Assembly: GCA_905221195.1 (NCBI GenBank)
Contig: CAJNCF010000001.1
Coordinates: 124,001 to 188,000, forward strand
Direction: 5' to 3'
Source: a bacterium
GTDB taxonomy: Bacteria > Bacillota > Bacilli > Lactobacillales > Streptococcaceae
DNA: 64,000 bases
Positions within the stretch are counted from its first letter, which is position 1; each line of letters starts with the position of its first letter. The notes under the pieces were generated by a model that saw only the letters and a list, made by a program, of their open reading frames with translations, made no database searches and was not told where the DNA came from. Position numbers and translations under genes: made by a program. This document shows, piece after piece, positions 34,053 through 43,602 of this stretch.

Positions 34053-35099
34053 ATGCTTTCCAAATTTTCTGGAAGCCGACAAGACCAGCAATTTGTGTTA
34101 CTTTTAGTTGTTTTGCTAGGTATTTTAGGGATTTCTCTCTTTCTAGCAGTTTCAATGGGATCTGTTGCGATTGATCTAGGAGATACCTATCGGATTATTT
34201 TGAGCAGGTTGGGGTTTCCTCTTGAGATAGGAGAGGTTTCCAAGTCTACTCTTGCCATTGTATGGAACATGAGATTCCCTCGAGTATTGTTAGGTCTGAT
34301 AGTAGGAGCAGGCCTTTCTATGTGTGGTAGTGTGATGCAGTCTACAGTGAACAATCCCATCGCAGAGCCTTATGTCTTAGGAATATCTGCGGGAGCAACT
34401 CTAGGTGCAACCTTGAGCATCATTCTTGGTTTAAAAGTGATGATTAGCCTTGGAGCTTTTCTTGGAGCTATTTTGGCAACAATTGCTGTCCTCATCATTG
34501 CCTCTATGCAGGGAAGGATGACGACTTCCAGTCTGATTTTATCAGGAACGGTGGTCAACGCTCTCTTTCTGGCTTTTTCAAACTTTATTATCTCAGTTGG
34601 CGCTAATGCGGATAGTGTGATGACCATTAAGTTTTGGACAATGGGTTCGCTCGCTGGGACTTCCTGGGCAGACTTGGTCCTGCCAACTATAGTGGTAGGA
34701 ATGACCTTTCTATTTTTCTCTACTCAGTATCGTGTTTTCAATGCGATGATGATGGGAGATGAGGCTGCTTTAACTTTGGGGATTCCCTTACGCTTTTATT
34801 GGTATCTTTATGTGACCATGGTGGCTGTGCTGACAGCAGTCTTAGTGGCAACCTGTGGGATTATTGGATTTGTCGGTCTGATTACTCCTCACTTAGCTCG
34901 AGGGTTAGTAGGAACGAGTTACAAGAGGCTTTTTCCTGTTGCAACCTTGCTAGGTGCTCTCTTTGTCATCTGGGCAGACGTACTCTCTCGTATCATCATT
35001 CCAAACGCAGAGCTTCCTATTGGTATTTTCACAGCCTTAGTAGGTGCTCCCTTCTTTATCTATATTGTTGGAGGTAGGCGAAGGGAGGTGAGGGTCTGA
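34053..35099 (+). CDS. Iron-complex ABC transporter permease (FecCD family)
   Basis: 348 residues, around ten membrane segments, in the BtuC/FecCD family (GAGLSMCGSVMQSTVNNPIAEPYVLGISAGA, and GFVGLITPHLARGLVGTSYKRLFP, the ATPase contact). A single permease gene implies a homodimer. It imports siderophore or haem-type iron complexes, or possibly cobalamin. First gene of a four-gene unit; the ATPase starts two bases after the stop. Confidence 0.9.
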   Translation: MLSKFSGSRQDQQFVLLLVVLLGILGISLFLAVSMGSVAIDLGDTYRIILSRLGFPLEIGEVSKSTLAIVWNMRFPRVLLGLIVGAGLSMCGSVMQSTVNNPIAEPYVLGISAGATLGATLSIILGLKVMISLGAFLGAILATIAVLIIASMQGRMTTSSLILSGTVVNALFLAFSNFIISVGANADSVMTIKFWTMGSLAGTSWADLVLPTIVVGMTFLFFSTQYRVFNAMMMGDEAALTLGIPLRFYWYLYVTMVAVLTAVLVATCGIIGFVGLITPHLARGLVGTSYKRLFPVATLLGALFVIWADVLSRIIIPNAELPIGIFTALVGAPFFIYIVGGRRREVRV

Positions 35100-35100
35100 T

Positions 35101-35856
35101 ATGGACTTGATTTGTCAAGATATCCATTTTGGACTAGGAGAGAAAAAAATCCTCAAAGGAGTCTCTCTTAAGGTTGAAGGGAATCAATTTCACACGATAC
35201 TAGGACCAAATGGAAGTGGAAAAACCAGCCTGCTTAAACTCCTTTATCGTCAGGAAAAGGCGGACAAAGGCTTGATAAGTCTAGATGGGAAACCTCTTGA
35301 ACAATGGACAATCAAAGAAACAGCCAAGCAAATGGCAGTTGTCACCCAGTTTAACCAGCTGCAGTTTGATTGTACAGTTGAGGAAATCGTCTTGTTGGGA
35401 AGAACTCCCCACCTCTCTTTTTTACAGAAGGAAAAGGAAAGGGATTATGCTCTCGTTCAAAATGCCCTCGTTAAGGTGGATATGCTTGAGAAGAAAACTC
35501 GTCTATATTCGTCTCTGTCAGGGGGAGAGAAACAGCGAGTCTTACTAGCCCGTGCCTTAGCGCAAGAACCGACTCTCTTACTCCTAGACGAACCAACCAA
35601 TCACCTGGATATCAAGTATCAGTTAGACTTGTTGGCCATTGTGAAGGAGCTCAAGGTCAATGTTCTAGCTGTCCTGCATGATATTCAACTTGCTTGTCGC
35701 TATTCGGATTATCTCTATCTAATGAAAGAGGGAGAAATCCTTTACCAAGGGACTCCAAAGGAGACCGTCACCCCTGATTCATTGCAAACTGTATACGGAG
35801 TTCAAAGTCAGGTGACTTGGACCGAGGATCAGCAAGCCATGATTCACTATTTATAA
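35101..35856 (+). CDS. Iron-complex ABC transporter ATPase
   Basis: 251 residues with Walker A GPNGSGKTS (about residues 35-43), signature LSGGEKQR, Walker B LLLLDEPTNHLD and the switch His in LHDIQ. This is FepC/BtuD-type spacing. It energises the FecCD permease encoded just before it. Confidence 0.92.
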   Translation: MDLICQDIHFGLGEKKILKGVSLKVEGNQFHTILGPNGSGKTSLLKLLYRQEKADKGLISLDGKPLEQWTIKETAKQMAVVTQFNQLQFDCTVEEIVLLGRTPHLSFLQKEKERDYALVQNALVKVDMLEKKTRLYSSLSGGEKQRVLLARALAQEPTLLLLDEPTNHLDIKYQLDLLAIVKELKVNVLAVLHDIQLACRYSDYLYLMKEGEILYQGTPKETVTPDSLQTVYGVQSQVTWTEDQQAMIHYL

Positions 35857-35875
35857 AAATGAAAAGGAAAATAAG

Positions 35876-36886
35876 ATGAAAAAAACACTAAGCATTTTAC
35901 TGGTAACAGTAGTTACCTTAACTTTGGCAGCTTGTGGTAACACTACTACAGAAAAAGCTACCACACAATCTAGCGCAGCAACAAGTCAAAAGGCTAACGC
36001 AGAGACGACTTATCCGCTAACTATCAAAACTTATGATGCTAAGGGAAATGAAGTCGAACAAGTTTTTGACAAGGCACCTGAAAAAGTTATCACCAACAAT
36101 CTTTCAACCACTGAAATCTTATTGGAGTTGGGGTTGAAGGATAAAATTGTTGGCATGCTCAATCCAGACAATGCTGTGACGGACAAATACAAGGACGCGA
36201 TTGCGACTATTCCTCAAATTGGGGATAAAAAAACAGTCTCACAAGAGACAGTCCTTTCTTATGAGCCAGAAGCTGTGATGGGTCGAAACATGATGTTTTC
36301 TGAAAAATCCTTGGGGACAGTTAGCACTTGGAATGAAAACAAAATCCCAGTCTATACTCAAAAAGCTTCTCTCTCAACGATTCAGCAAGATTTGGGGAAT
36401 ATCGTAGAAGATGTCAAAAATCTTGGAATGATTTTTAATGTTCAGGACAAGGCTAATGAATACGCAGCTCAATTACAAACTAAAATTGACGCTGTTAAGA
36501 AAGCAAATCCAGCAAGTCAAGGTGAAAAGAAAAAGGCTTTGATTATGGTTGCTTATAATGATGAAACCTTCGGTGCCTACAAGTCTGCTTTGCAAGAAAG
36601 TTTGCTGAACCAACTTGGTTATACAAACGTTGCTACGGGGACATCAGGCTTGACCTTGGAAAACCTCGTGTCAATGGATCCTGAATTGATTATCTATGTA
36701 ACCAGTGACCGCAATAAAAAATTGGATGAAAAAGCAGTAGAGTTGATGAAGGCAAATGCTGTTTTGGAAGGCGTTCCTGCTATTAAGAATCAAAAAATCA
36801 TGACCATCTCTTACGATGAATTGATGGACTATGGTCCAGCAGTGATTGATTCCCTTGGGAAAATCAATGATTTTATCAATAAATAA
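35876..36886 (+). CDS. Iron-complex binding lipoprotein
   Basis: 336 residues. A lipoprotein signal ends LAAC (Cys20), followed by a Thr/Ser/Ala-rich linker and a class III (FepB/BtuF) binding fold with EKVITNNLSTTEILLELGLKDKIVGM and DPELIIYVTSD. It captures the iron complex outside the membrane. The ligand is not readable; the esterase encoded next favours a catecholate or ester-linked siderophore. Confidence 0.88.
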   Translation: MKKTLSILLVTVVTLTLAACGNTTTEKATTQSSAATSQKANAETTYPLTIKTYDAKGNEVEQVFDKAPEKVITNNLSTTEILLELGLKDKIVGMLNPDNAVTDKYKDAIATIPQIGDKKTVSQETVLSYEPEAVMGRNMMFSEKSLGTVSTWNENKIPVYTQKASLSTIQQDLGNIVEDVKNLGMIFNVQDKANEYAAQLQTKIDAVKKANPASQGEKKKALIMVAYNDETFGAYKSALQESLLNQLGYTNVATGTSGLTLENLVSMDPELIIYVTSDRNKKLDEKAVELMKANAVLEGVPAIKNQKIMTISYDELMDYGPAVIDSLGKINDFINK

Positions 36887-37559
36887 TGAGTTTGATTGGG
36901 AAGGAATTCAAGTCAAAATCAGCCTTCCTTCTAACTACGACCCCAATCAAATCTATCCGGCTATTTTATTTAATGATGGAAACTTGGACTTCCTATCGTC
37001 CCTTTCCGAATCTATGATTTTAGTGGGACTGACCTCTAAAAATCGCTTAGCCGACTACACTCCCTGGGCGACATCGGCTCTGAGAGATGGAGCTCCAGAT
37101 TTTGGAGGTCAGGCCAACGCCTATCACGATCATTTATTTGGAGGTCTTTTAGACAAGCTGCAGTCGCTTTATCGACTGGATGAAGCACGTCTTGCCTACG
37201 GAGGTTATTCACTAGGTGGTTTGGCGGCAGTATACAGTCTTTTCCATTTAGACAAGGTCTCCTGTGTCTTCTCTATCTGCGGTTCCTTTTGGTATCCTGA
37301 TTTTGTGACTTACTGCAAGGCAGAGACAGTGAAAAATCTAGATTGTTTGCTGTATTTACAGAATGGTCAAACAGAAGGAGCCTATCACACTAATCGTTTG
37401 ACTCAAGCACCATTCTATGCTGAGCAGATTCATACCAGTCTTCAGAAACGCTATCTGAACGGTCAGTTTGTCTTTGATCCTTATGGACACCATGAACAAG
37501 TAGCTGAGCGATTTTTAGCCTTTTCTAGCTGGTTGGCCCAAAAATGGAAAATCAAATAA
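36867..37559 (+). CDS. Esterase of the IroE/Fes type
   Basis: 230 residues from the ATG at 36867, overlapping the lipoprotein gene by 20 bases, so coupled. TTG 36846 is an alternative start. It is an alpha/beta hydrolase with nucleophile motif YGGYSLGGLA, an Asp/Glu region and a late His in YGHHEQ. This resembles COG2819 enterobactin-type esterases, which cut the imported siderophore to release iron. Cytoplasmic, since there is no signal peptide. The linkage to the importer is strong context support; substrate identity is inferred. Confidence 0.78.
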   Translation: MILSINNEFDWEGIQVKISLPSNYDPNQIYPAILFNDGNLDFLSSLSESMILVGLTSKNRLADYTPWATSALRDGAPDFGGQANAYHDHLFGGLLDKLQSLYRLDEARLAYGGYSLGGLAAVYSLFHLDKVSCVFSICGSFWYPDFVTYCKAETVKNLDCLLYLQNGQTEGAYHTNRLTQAPFYAEQIHTSLQKRYLNGQFVFDPYGHHEQVAERFLAFSSWLAQKWKIK

Positions 37560-37566
37560 AAGAATT

Positions 37567-37600
37567 ATCCCTTGGCTTTTGCCAAGGGATTGTTGTATTT
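37567..37600. terminator. Terminator between esterase gene and plsC
   Basis: ATCCCTTGGC TTTT GCCAAGGGAT, a perfect 10-bp stem followed by a T-rich run. The convergent genes may share it. Confidence 0.8.
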
Positions 37601-37601
37601 T

Positions 37602-38351
37602 TTAACCAAGAGCCTCTCTCTTCTTATCTGGATTCCAGACGAAGCTTGCGATAAAGCTAAAGATGATGGTTAAGATAGCAAGGATAATGGCAAGGGTAAG
37701 GGCAGGGATGCGGACAAACCACCAGAGTGGGTTTGGTTTTTTATCGTTGTGCCATTGTTTGGTTTCTTGGTCCAGACGTTGGAATTCTGTTTGGATACGA
37801 TTGGCGACTGTTTCAATGCCTTCATCATTCATTTTCTTGATATCTGAGATATCAATTGGATTTCCAAAGTTCATATCGACACGCTCGCGGCTAACCAAGC
37901 CCTTTAAGTTCATGGGACCTGTGTAGGTAACCGGCATGATACGGACCTTGGCCATTTTGGCAATCAGGGCTACGCCACCCTTAACATCGTTTGAGTGACG
38001 GCTTCCACTTGGAAACATGATGAGAGAGCGGTCACTTTTTTTAAGAACATTGATAGGGTATTTGATGGCTGAGGCGCTAGGATTTTCACGGTCGATAGGA
38101 AAAGCACCACACATACGAATCCACCAGCCAAAGATACGGTTGGTAAAGAGCTCTTTTTTGGCCATAAAGATGAATTGTTTTGGCTTGGTCGCAAAGGCCA
38201 TATAAACAGGATCCCACCAGGTGCGATGAGGCGCCACTAGGATATAATTTTCATCTTGATTAGGAATTTTATCAGTATTATGATAGTGGGCATTGCCATT
38301 GATGGACCATAGGAGCAAGACAACTAATCCGCGTAAATAAGTATAAAACAT
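37602..38351 (-). CDS. plsC: 1-acyl-glycerol-3-phosphate acyltransferase
   Basis: 249 residues from MFYTYLRGLVVLL, with AAGGAG before it; the 15-residue upstream extension is unlikely. Acyltransferase motifs are HRTWWD (HX4D), GAFPIDR, FPSGSRH (usually FPEGTRS, so a variant) and VTYTG. It has an N-terminal hydrophobic stretch and a C-terminal membrane segment. It makes phosphatidic acid from lysophosphatidic acid. The variation in the third motif is worth noting but occurs in streptococcal relatives as far as I recall. Confidence 0.85.
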   Translation of the reverse strand: MFYTYLRGLVVLLLWSINGNAHYHNTDKIPNQDENYILVAPHRTWWDPVYMAFATKPKQFIFMAKKELFTNRIFGWWIRMCGAFPIDRENPSASAIKYPINVLKKSDRSLIMFPSGSRHSNDVKGGVALIAKMAKVRIMPVTYTGPMNLKGLVSRERVDMNFGNPIDISDIKKMNDEGIETVANRIQTEFQRLDQETKQWHNDKKPNPLWWFVRIPALTLAIILAILTIIFSFIASFVWNPDKKREALG

Positions 38352-38484
38352 GCGATCTCCTTCGATTGTTTTCTTGTTAATATTATACCTTATCAAAGGA
38401 GGGCTGGCAAACTTTTTTCCGTGACTAGGTGCATATTTGGGATGAGATTAGAATTCTTTTAGAAAAAATGATATGATAGGATTC

Positions 38485-40821
38485 ATGGATAAAAATAAGA
38501 TTGTGGGATTAACCCAAAGAGAAGTCAAGGAAAGACAGGCTAAGGGCTTGGTTAATGATTTTACTGCTTCTGCCAGTACCAGCACTTGGCAAATCATCAA
38601 ACGAAATGTCTTTACCCTTTTTAACGCTTTGAACTTTGTCATTGCTTTGGCTCTAGCCTTTGTGCAGGCTTGGAGCAATCTGGTCTTCTTTGCCGTTATC
38701 TGTTTTAACGCTTTTTCTGGTATTGTGACCGAGCTGCGGGCTAAACACATGGTCGATAAGCTCAATCTCATGACCAAGGAAAAGGTCAAAACCATCCGTG
38801 ATGGCCAAGAAGTGGCTCTCAATCCTGAAGAATTGGTTTTAGGAGATGTCATTCGTCTGTCTGCTGGAGAACAGATTCCTAGTGATGCCTTGGTTTTAGA
38901 AGGTTTTGCGGAAGTCAATGAAGCCATGTTGACAGGGGAAAGTGATTTGGTGCAAAAGGAAGTTGACGCCTTGCTTTTGTCAGGAAGCTTCCTAGCCAGT
39001 GGGTCAGTTTTGGCTCAAGTCCATCATGTCGGTGCAGACAATTATGCAGCCAAACTCATGCTGGAAGCCAAGACCGTGAAACCGATCAACTCCCGTATCA
39101 TGAAATCGCTGGATAAGTTAGCTGGTTTTACTGGGAAGATTATCATTCCTTTTGGTCTGGCTCTCTTGCTAGAAGCCTTGATGTTAAAAGGATTGCCTCT
39201 CAAGTCATCCGTTGTAAATTCGTCGACAGCCCTTTTGGGGATGTTGCCTAAGGGAATTGCCCTTTTGACCATCACTTCGCTCTTGACAGCGGTGATTAAG
39301 TTGGGCTTGAAAAAGGTCTTGGTGCAGGAGATGTACTCTGTTGAGACCTTGGCGCGCGTGGATATGCTCTGTCTGGACAAAACGGGCACCATTACCCAAG
39401 GAAAGATGCAGGTGGAGGCGGTTCTTCCGCTAACTCAAGCCTACGATGACAAGGCTATTGCCAGCATTTTGACCAGCTACATAGCCCATAGTGAGGATAA
39501 GAATCCAACAGCTCAAGCTATTCGCCAGCGTTTCCAAGGTCAGGTAGCCTACCCTATGCTTTCCAATCTTCCTTTCTCAAGCGACCGCAAGTGGGGAGCC
39601 ATGGAATTGGAAGGTTTAGGGACAGTTTTCTTAGGAGCTCCTGAAATGTTGCTGGCCTCTGAAGTCCCAGAAGCCAGAGAGGCCTTAGAGAGAGGGTCAC
39701 GTGTCTTGGTCTTGGCAGTTAGTCAGGAAAAACTAGACCATCACAAACCACAAAAACCATCTGATATTCAGGCCCTGGCTTTGCTGGAAATTTTGGACCC
39801 CATTCGAGAAGGAGCAGCTGAGACGCTGGACTATCTCCGTTCTCAGGAAGTGGGCCTCAAGATTATCTCTGGTGACAATCCAGTTACGGTGTCCAGCATT
39901 GCCCAGAAGGCTGGTTTTGCGGACTACCACAGCTATGTGGATTGCTCAAAAATCACGGATGAGGAATTGGTTGATATGGCTGAGGAAACAGCTATTTTCG
40001 GACGTGTTTCCCCTCATCAAAAGAAACTCATCATCCAAACGCTGAAAAAAGCAGGGCATACAACAGCTATGACAGGGGACGGAGTCAATGATATCCTGGC
40101 TCTTCGTGAGGCGGATTGTTCGATTGTAATGGCTGAGGGAGATCCAGCGACTCGTCAGATTGCCAATCTAGTTCTCTTGAACTCAGACTTCAATGATGTT
40201 CCTGAGATTCTCTTTGAAGGTCGTCGGGTGGTCAATAATATCGCCCATATTGCACCGATTTTCTTGATTAAGACCATCTATTCCTTCTTGCTCGCGGTGA
40301 TTTGTATCGCCAGTGCTTTACTAGGTCGGTCTGAGTGGATCTTGATTTTCCCCTTCATTCCAATCCAGATTACCATGATTGACCAGTTTGTGGAAGGTTT
40401 TCCACCATTCGTTCTGACTTTTGAGCGAAATATCAAACCTGTTGAGCCAAACTTCCTCAGAAAATCTATGCTTCGTGCCCTACCAAGCGCTCTCATGGTT
40501 GTGTTCAGCGTTCTTTTTGTGAAACTATTTGGAAGTAGTCAAGGCTGGTCTGAGATAGAAATCTCAACCCTCCTCTATTACCTACTTGGGTCTATCGGTT
40601 TCTTATCCGTATTTAGAGCCTGCCTGCCATTTACCCTTTGGCGTGTCCTCTTGATTGTCTGGTCAGTAGGAGGTTTCCTAGCTACAGCTCTCTTCCCAAG
40701 AATTCAAAAACTGCTTGAAATTTCGACCTTAACAGGACAAACATTACCTGTTTATGGTGTCATGATGTTGGTCTTTACCGTGATTTTCATTATAACCAGT
40801 CGCTATCAAGCCAGAAAATAA
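38485..40821 (+). CDS. P-type cation-transporting ATPase
   Basis: 778 residues from MDKNKIVGLTQREVK; ATG 38473 is four codons earlier and less likely. It has the actuator motif LTGESD, the phosphorylation site DKTGTIT, the nucleotide-binding region FSSDRKWGA and the hinge TGDGVNDILAL. About eight to ten membrane segments are visible. It is an E1-E2 ATPase without N-terminal heavy-metal domains. The ion is unknown; the closest overall layout is the calcium/magnesium group rather than copper or cadmium pumps. Confidence 0.9.
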   Translation: MDKNKIVGLTQREVKERQAKGLVNDFTASASTSTWQIIKRNVFTLFNALNFVIALALAFVQAWSNLVFFAVICFNAFSGIVTELRAKHMVDKLNLMTKEKVKTIRDGQEVALNPEELVLGDVIRLSAGEQIPSDALVLEGFAEVNEAMLTGESDLVQKEVDALLLSGSFLASGSVLAQVHHVGADNYAAKLMLEAKTVKPINSRIMKSLDKLAGFTGKIIIPFGLALLLEALMLKGLPLKSSVVNSSTALLGMLPKGIALLTITSLLTAVIKLGLKKVLVQEMYSVETLARVDMLCLDKTGTITQGKMQVEAVLPLTQAYDDKAIASILTSYIAHSEDKNPTAQAIRQRFQGQVAYPMLSNLPFSSDRKWGAMELEGLGTVFLGAPEMLLASEVPEAREALERGSRVLVLAVSQEKLDHHKPQKPSDIQALALLEILDPIREGAAETLDYLRSQEVGLKIISGDNPVTVSSIAQKAGFADYHSYVDCSKITDEELVDMAEETAIFGRVSPHQKKLIIQTLKKAGHTTAMTGDGVNDILALREADCSIVMAEGDPATRQIANLVLLNSDFNDVPEILFEGRRVVNNIAHIAPIFLIKTIYSFLLAVICIASALLGRSEWILIFPFIPIQITMIDQFVEGFPPFVLTFERNIKPVEPNFLRKSMLRALPSALMVVFSVLFVKLFGSSQGWSEIEISTLLYYLLGSIGFLSVFRACLPFTLWRVLLIVWSVGGFLATALFPRIQKLLEISTLTGQTLPVYGVMMLVFTVIFIITSRYQARK

Positions 40822-40830
40822 AGAAAGACT

Positions 40831-40855
40831 GCAATCTGTGGATTGCGGTTTTTTT
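40831..40855 (+). terminator. P-type ATPase terminator
   Basis: GCAATC TGTG GATTGC followed by GGTTTTTTT. Confidence 0.75.
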
Positions 40856-40922
40856 AGGTGCAAGATTGCCAGCTGAAATGTGGTATAATAAGAGGTAATA
40901 GAGTTTTGGAAAGTGAGAGAAG

Positions 40923-41600
40923 ATGATTTCAAAGAGATTAGAATTAGTGGCTTCCTTTGTGTCACAGGGAGCCATTTTACTAGATGTGGGGAGTGACCAT
41001 GCTTATCTGCCAATCGAGTTAGTCGAGAGAGGCCAAATCAAAAGCGCCATTGCAGGTGAGGTGGTGGAAGGTCCCTACCAGTCAGCTGTTAAAAATGTTG
41101 AGGCGCACGGTCTAAAGGAGAAAATCCAAGTTCGTTTAGCCAATGGCCTGGCAGCTTTTGAAGAGGCAGACCAAGTATCGGTTATTACCATTGCAGGTAT
41201 GGGGGGGCGTTTGATTGCTAGGATTTTAGAAGAAGGCTTGGACAAGCTAGCGCATGTAGAGCGTTTGATTCTCCAACCCAATAATCGTGAAGACGACTTG
41301 CGTATCTGGTTGCAGGAACACGGATTCCAGATTGTAGCAGAAAGCATCCTAGAAGAAGCTGGCAAGTTTTATGAAATTCTAGTTGTGGAAGCGGGACAAA
41401 TGAAGTTATCAGCCAGTGATGTCCGCTTTGGTCCCTTCTTGTCCAAAGAAATCAGCCCAGTCTTTGTCCAAAAATGGCAAAAAGAAGCAGATAAGCTAGA
41501 GTTCGCCCTCGGACAAGTCCCAGAAAAAAATCTGGAGGAACGTCAAGTTCTAGTAGATAAGATTCAAGCCATCAAGGAGGTTCTCCATGCTAGCAAGTGA
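40923..41600 (+). CDS. trmK: tRNA (adenine-22-N1) methyltransferase TrmK
   Basis: 225 residues with the SAM-binding motif [16 protein letters not shown], the acidic strand [10 protein letters not shown], and [12 protein letters not shown] followed by LQPNN. It is a class I methyltransferase with a C-terminal helical tail. It methylates A22 of tRNA at N1. The next gene (Nif3-like) overlaps by 14 bases, the same pairing as in Bacillus (yqfN-yqfO). Confidence 0.93.
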   Translation: MISKRLELVASFVSQGAILLDVGSDHAYLPIELVERGQIKSAIAGEVVEGPYQSAVKNVEAHGLKEKIQVRLANGLAAFEEADQVSVITIAGMGGRLIARILEEGLDKLAHVERLILQPNNREDDLRIWLQEHGFQIVAESILEEAGKFYEILVVEAGQMKLSASDVRFGPFLSKEISPVFVQKWQKEADKLEFALGQVPEKNLEERQVLVDKIQAIKEVLHASK

Positions 41601-42384
41601 AGTAATCAGAGCTTATGAAGCCTTTTGCCCTCAGGAATTTTCCATGGAGGGAGACAGTCGTGGCCTGCAAATTGGCACTTTGGACAAGGATATCCAAAGG
41701 GTCATGGTTGCTCTGGATATTCGTGAAGAAACGGTGGCTGAAGCCATTGAAAAGGGTGTGGATTTGATTATCGTCAAGCACGCGCCGATTTTCCGTCCTA
41801 TCAAGGACTTGGTAGCTAGCCGTCCACAAAATCAGATTTACATCGCCCTCATCAAGCATGACATCGCAGTTTATGTCAGCCATACCAATATTGACATCGT
41901 TGAAAATGGTCTCAATGACTGGTTCTGTCAGATGCTGGGCATTGAGGAAACGACTTATCTTCAGGAAACAGGCCCTGAACGTGGGATTGGACGTATTGGG
42001 AATATTCCGACTCAGACCTTTGGGGAATTGGCCCAGCATGTCAAGCAAGTCTTTGGCCTAGATAGTCTTCGAATGGTGCATTATCAAGAGAGTGATTTGC
42101 AGAAGCCTATTTCAAGAGTGGCCATCTGTGGTGGTAGCGGGCAGTCTTTCTATAAGGATGCTTTAGCTAAGGGGGCAGATGTCTATATTACTGGCGATAT
42201 CTATTACCACACTGCCCAGGATATGCTGTCTGATGGCTTGTTAGCACTGGATCCAGGTCACTATATAGAAGTGCTGTTTGTGGAAAAAATCGCAGCACTC
42301 CTTACTCAATGGAAGGCAGAGAAGTGCTGGTCTATTGATATCTTACCTAGTCAGGCATCAACCAATCCTTTCCACCATATCTAG
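41587..42384 (+). CDS. Nif3-like dinuclear metal protein
   Basis: 265 residues, NIF3/YqfO family. Metal-ligand motifs are [20 protein letters not shown] and the late [13 protein letters not shown]. It lacks the PII-like insertion found in longer YqfO proteins, so it is the short form. The molecular role is unresolved; GTP cyclohydrolase-like activity has been proposed for the family. Coupled to trmK. Confidence 0.9.
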   Translation: MLASEVIRAYEAFCPQEFSMEGDSRGLQIGTLDKDIQRVMVALDIREETVAEAIEKGVDLIIVKHAPIFRPIKDLVASRPQNQIYIALIKHDIAVYVSHTNIDIVENGLNDWFCQMLGIEETTYLQETGPERGIGRIGNIPTQTFGELAQHVKQVFGLDSLRMVHYQESDLQKPISRVAICGGSGQSFYKDALAKGADVYITGDIYYHTAQDMLSDGLLALDPGHYIEVLFVEKIAALLTQWKAEKCWSIDILPSQASTNPFHHI

Positions 42385-42400
42385 TTAGAAAGTGAAAATA

Positions 42401-43504
42401 ATGAAAAAAGTTGCTATTATCGGAGCAGGAATTGTGGGAGCAACAGCAGCTTACTACCTCTCGAAAGAAAGTGACCTAGAGGTGACCGTTTTTGACCATG
42501 GACAAGGTCAGGCCACCAAGGCAGCAGCGGGAATTATCAGTCCTTGGTTTTCAAAACGCCGCAATAAAGCTTGGTACAAGATGGCGCGCTTAGGGGCTGA
42601 CTTTTATGTGGATTTGTTGGCTGATTTAGAAAAGTCTGGTCAGGAGATTGACTTTTACCAGCGCTCGGGAGTCTTTCTCCTGAAAAGGGATGAATCTAAG
42701 TTGGAAGAACTCTATCAACTAGCTCTCCAGCGCAGAGAAGAGTCTCCCTTGATAGGGCAGTTAGCCATTCTTGATCAAGCCTCAGCTAATAAATTATTCC
42801 CTGGCTTGCAGGGATTTGACCGCCTGCTCTATGCTTCTGGTGGAGCGAGAGTAGATGGCCAACTCTTAGTTACTCGTTTGCTAGAAGCCAGTCGGGTCAA
42901 GCTGGTCAAAGAAAAAGTGACTCTGACACCTTTAGCATCAGGTTACCAGATTGGCGAAGAGGTGTTTGATCAGGTTATTTTGGCGACGGGAGCTTGGCTG
43001 GGACACCTGTTAGAGCCTTTAGGTTATGATGTAGATGTTCGTCCTCAAAAAGGACAACTCCGAGATTATCAGCTTGCCCAAGACATGGAAGCTTACCCTG
43101 TTGTTATGCCAGAGGGGGAATGGGATTTGATTCCTTTTGCAGGTGGGAAATTGTCCTTAGGCGCTACCCATGAAAATGACATGGGATTTGATTTGACGGT
43201 GGATGAAACTTTGCTACAACAAATGGAGGAGGTGGCCTTACCTCACTATCCTGCTTTATCGGAAGCGACTTCTAGAAGTGAACGTGTGGGAATTCGTGCC
43301 TATACAAGTGATTTCTCACCGTTCTTTGGGCAAGTACCCGACTTAGCAGGTGTCTATGCGACTAGTGGACTAGGTTCATCGGGCCTCACAACTGGTCCTA
43401 TCATTGGTTACCATCTAGCTCAACTGATCCAAGGCAGGGAATTGACCTTGGACCCAGTAAACTACCCAATTGAGAACTATGTCAAGCGACTAAAAAGCGA
43501 ATAA
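42401..43504 (+). CDS. FAD-dependent oxidoreductase (DadA/glycine oxidase type)
   Basis: 367 residues from MKKVAIIGAGIVGATAAYYL (Rossmann GxGxxG). The start at 42401 is preferred to GTG 42392. DAO family signatures include KAAAGIISPW early, PQKGQLRDYQ in the middle and YATSGLGSSGLTTGP near the end. It oxidises a D-amino acid or related amine; the substrate is unknown. It follows the Nif3 gene by 16 bases, probably in one transcript. Confidence 0.88.
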   Translation: MKKVAIIGAGIVGATAAYYLSKESDLEVTVFDHGQGQATKAAAGIISPWFSKRRNKAWYKMARLGADFYVDLLADLEKSGQEIDFYQRSGVFLLKRDESKLEELYQLALQRREESPLIGQLAILDQASANKLFPGLQGFDRLLYASGGARVDGQLLVTRLLEASRVKLVKEKVTLTPLASGYQIGEEVFDQVILATGAWLGHLLEPLGYDVDVRPQKGQLRDYQLAQDMEAYPVVMPEGEWDLIPFAGGKLSLGATHENDMGFDLTVDETLLQQMEEVALPHYPALSEATSRSERVGIRAYTSDFSPFFGQVPDLAGVYATSGLGSSGLTTGPIIGYHLAQLIQGRELTLDPVNYPIENYVKRLKSE

Positions 43505-43602
43505 GATTTTACTGAAATTTTAGCCTCCCCTCTAGGATGGTAAATGACATTCCCTATCAAAAATGGTAAAATAAGAAAAAATTCGAGAATCGAGGAAAGA
43601 AG

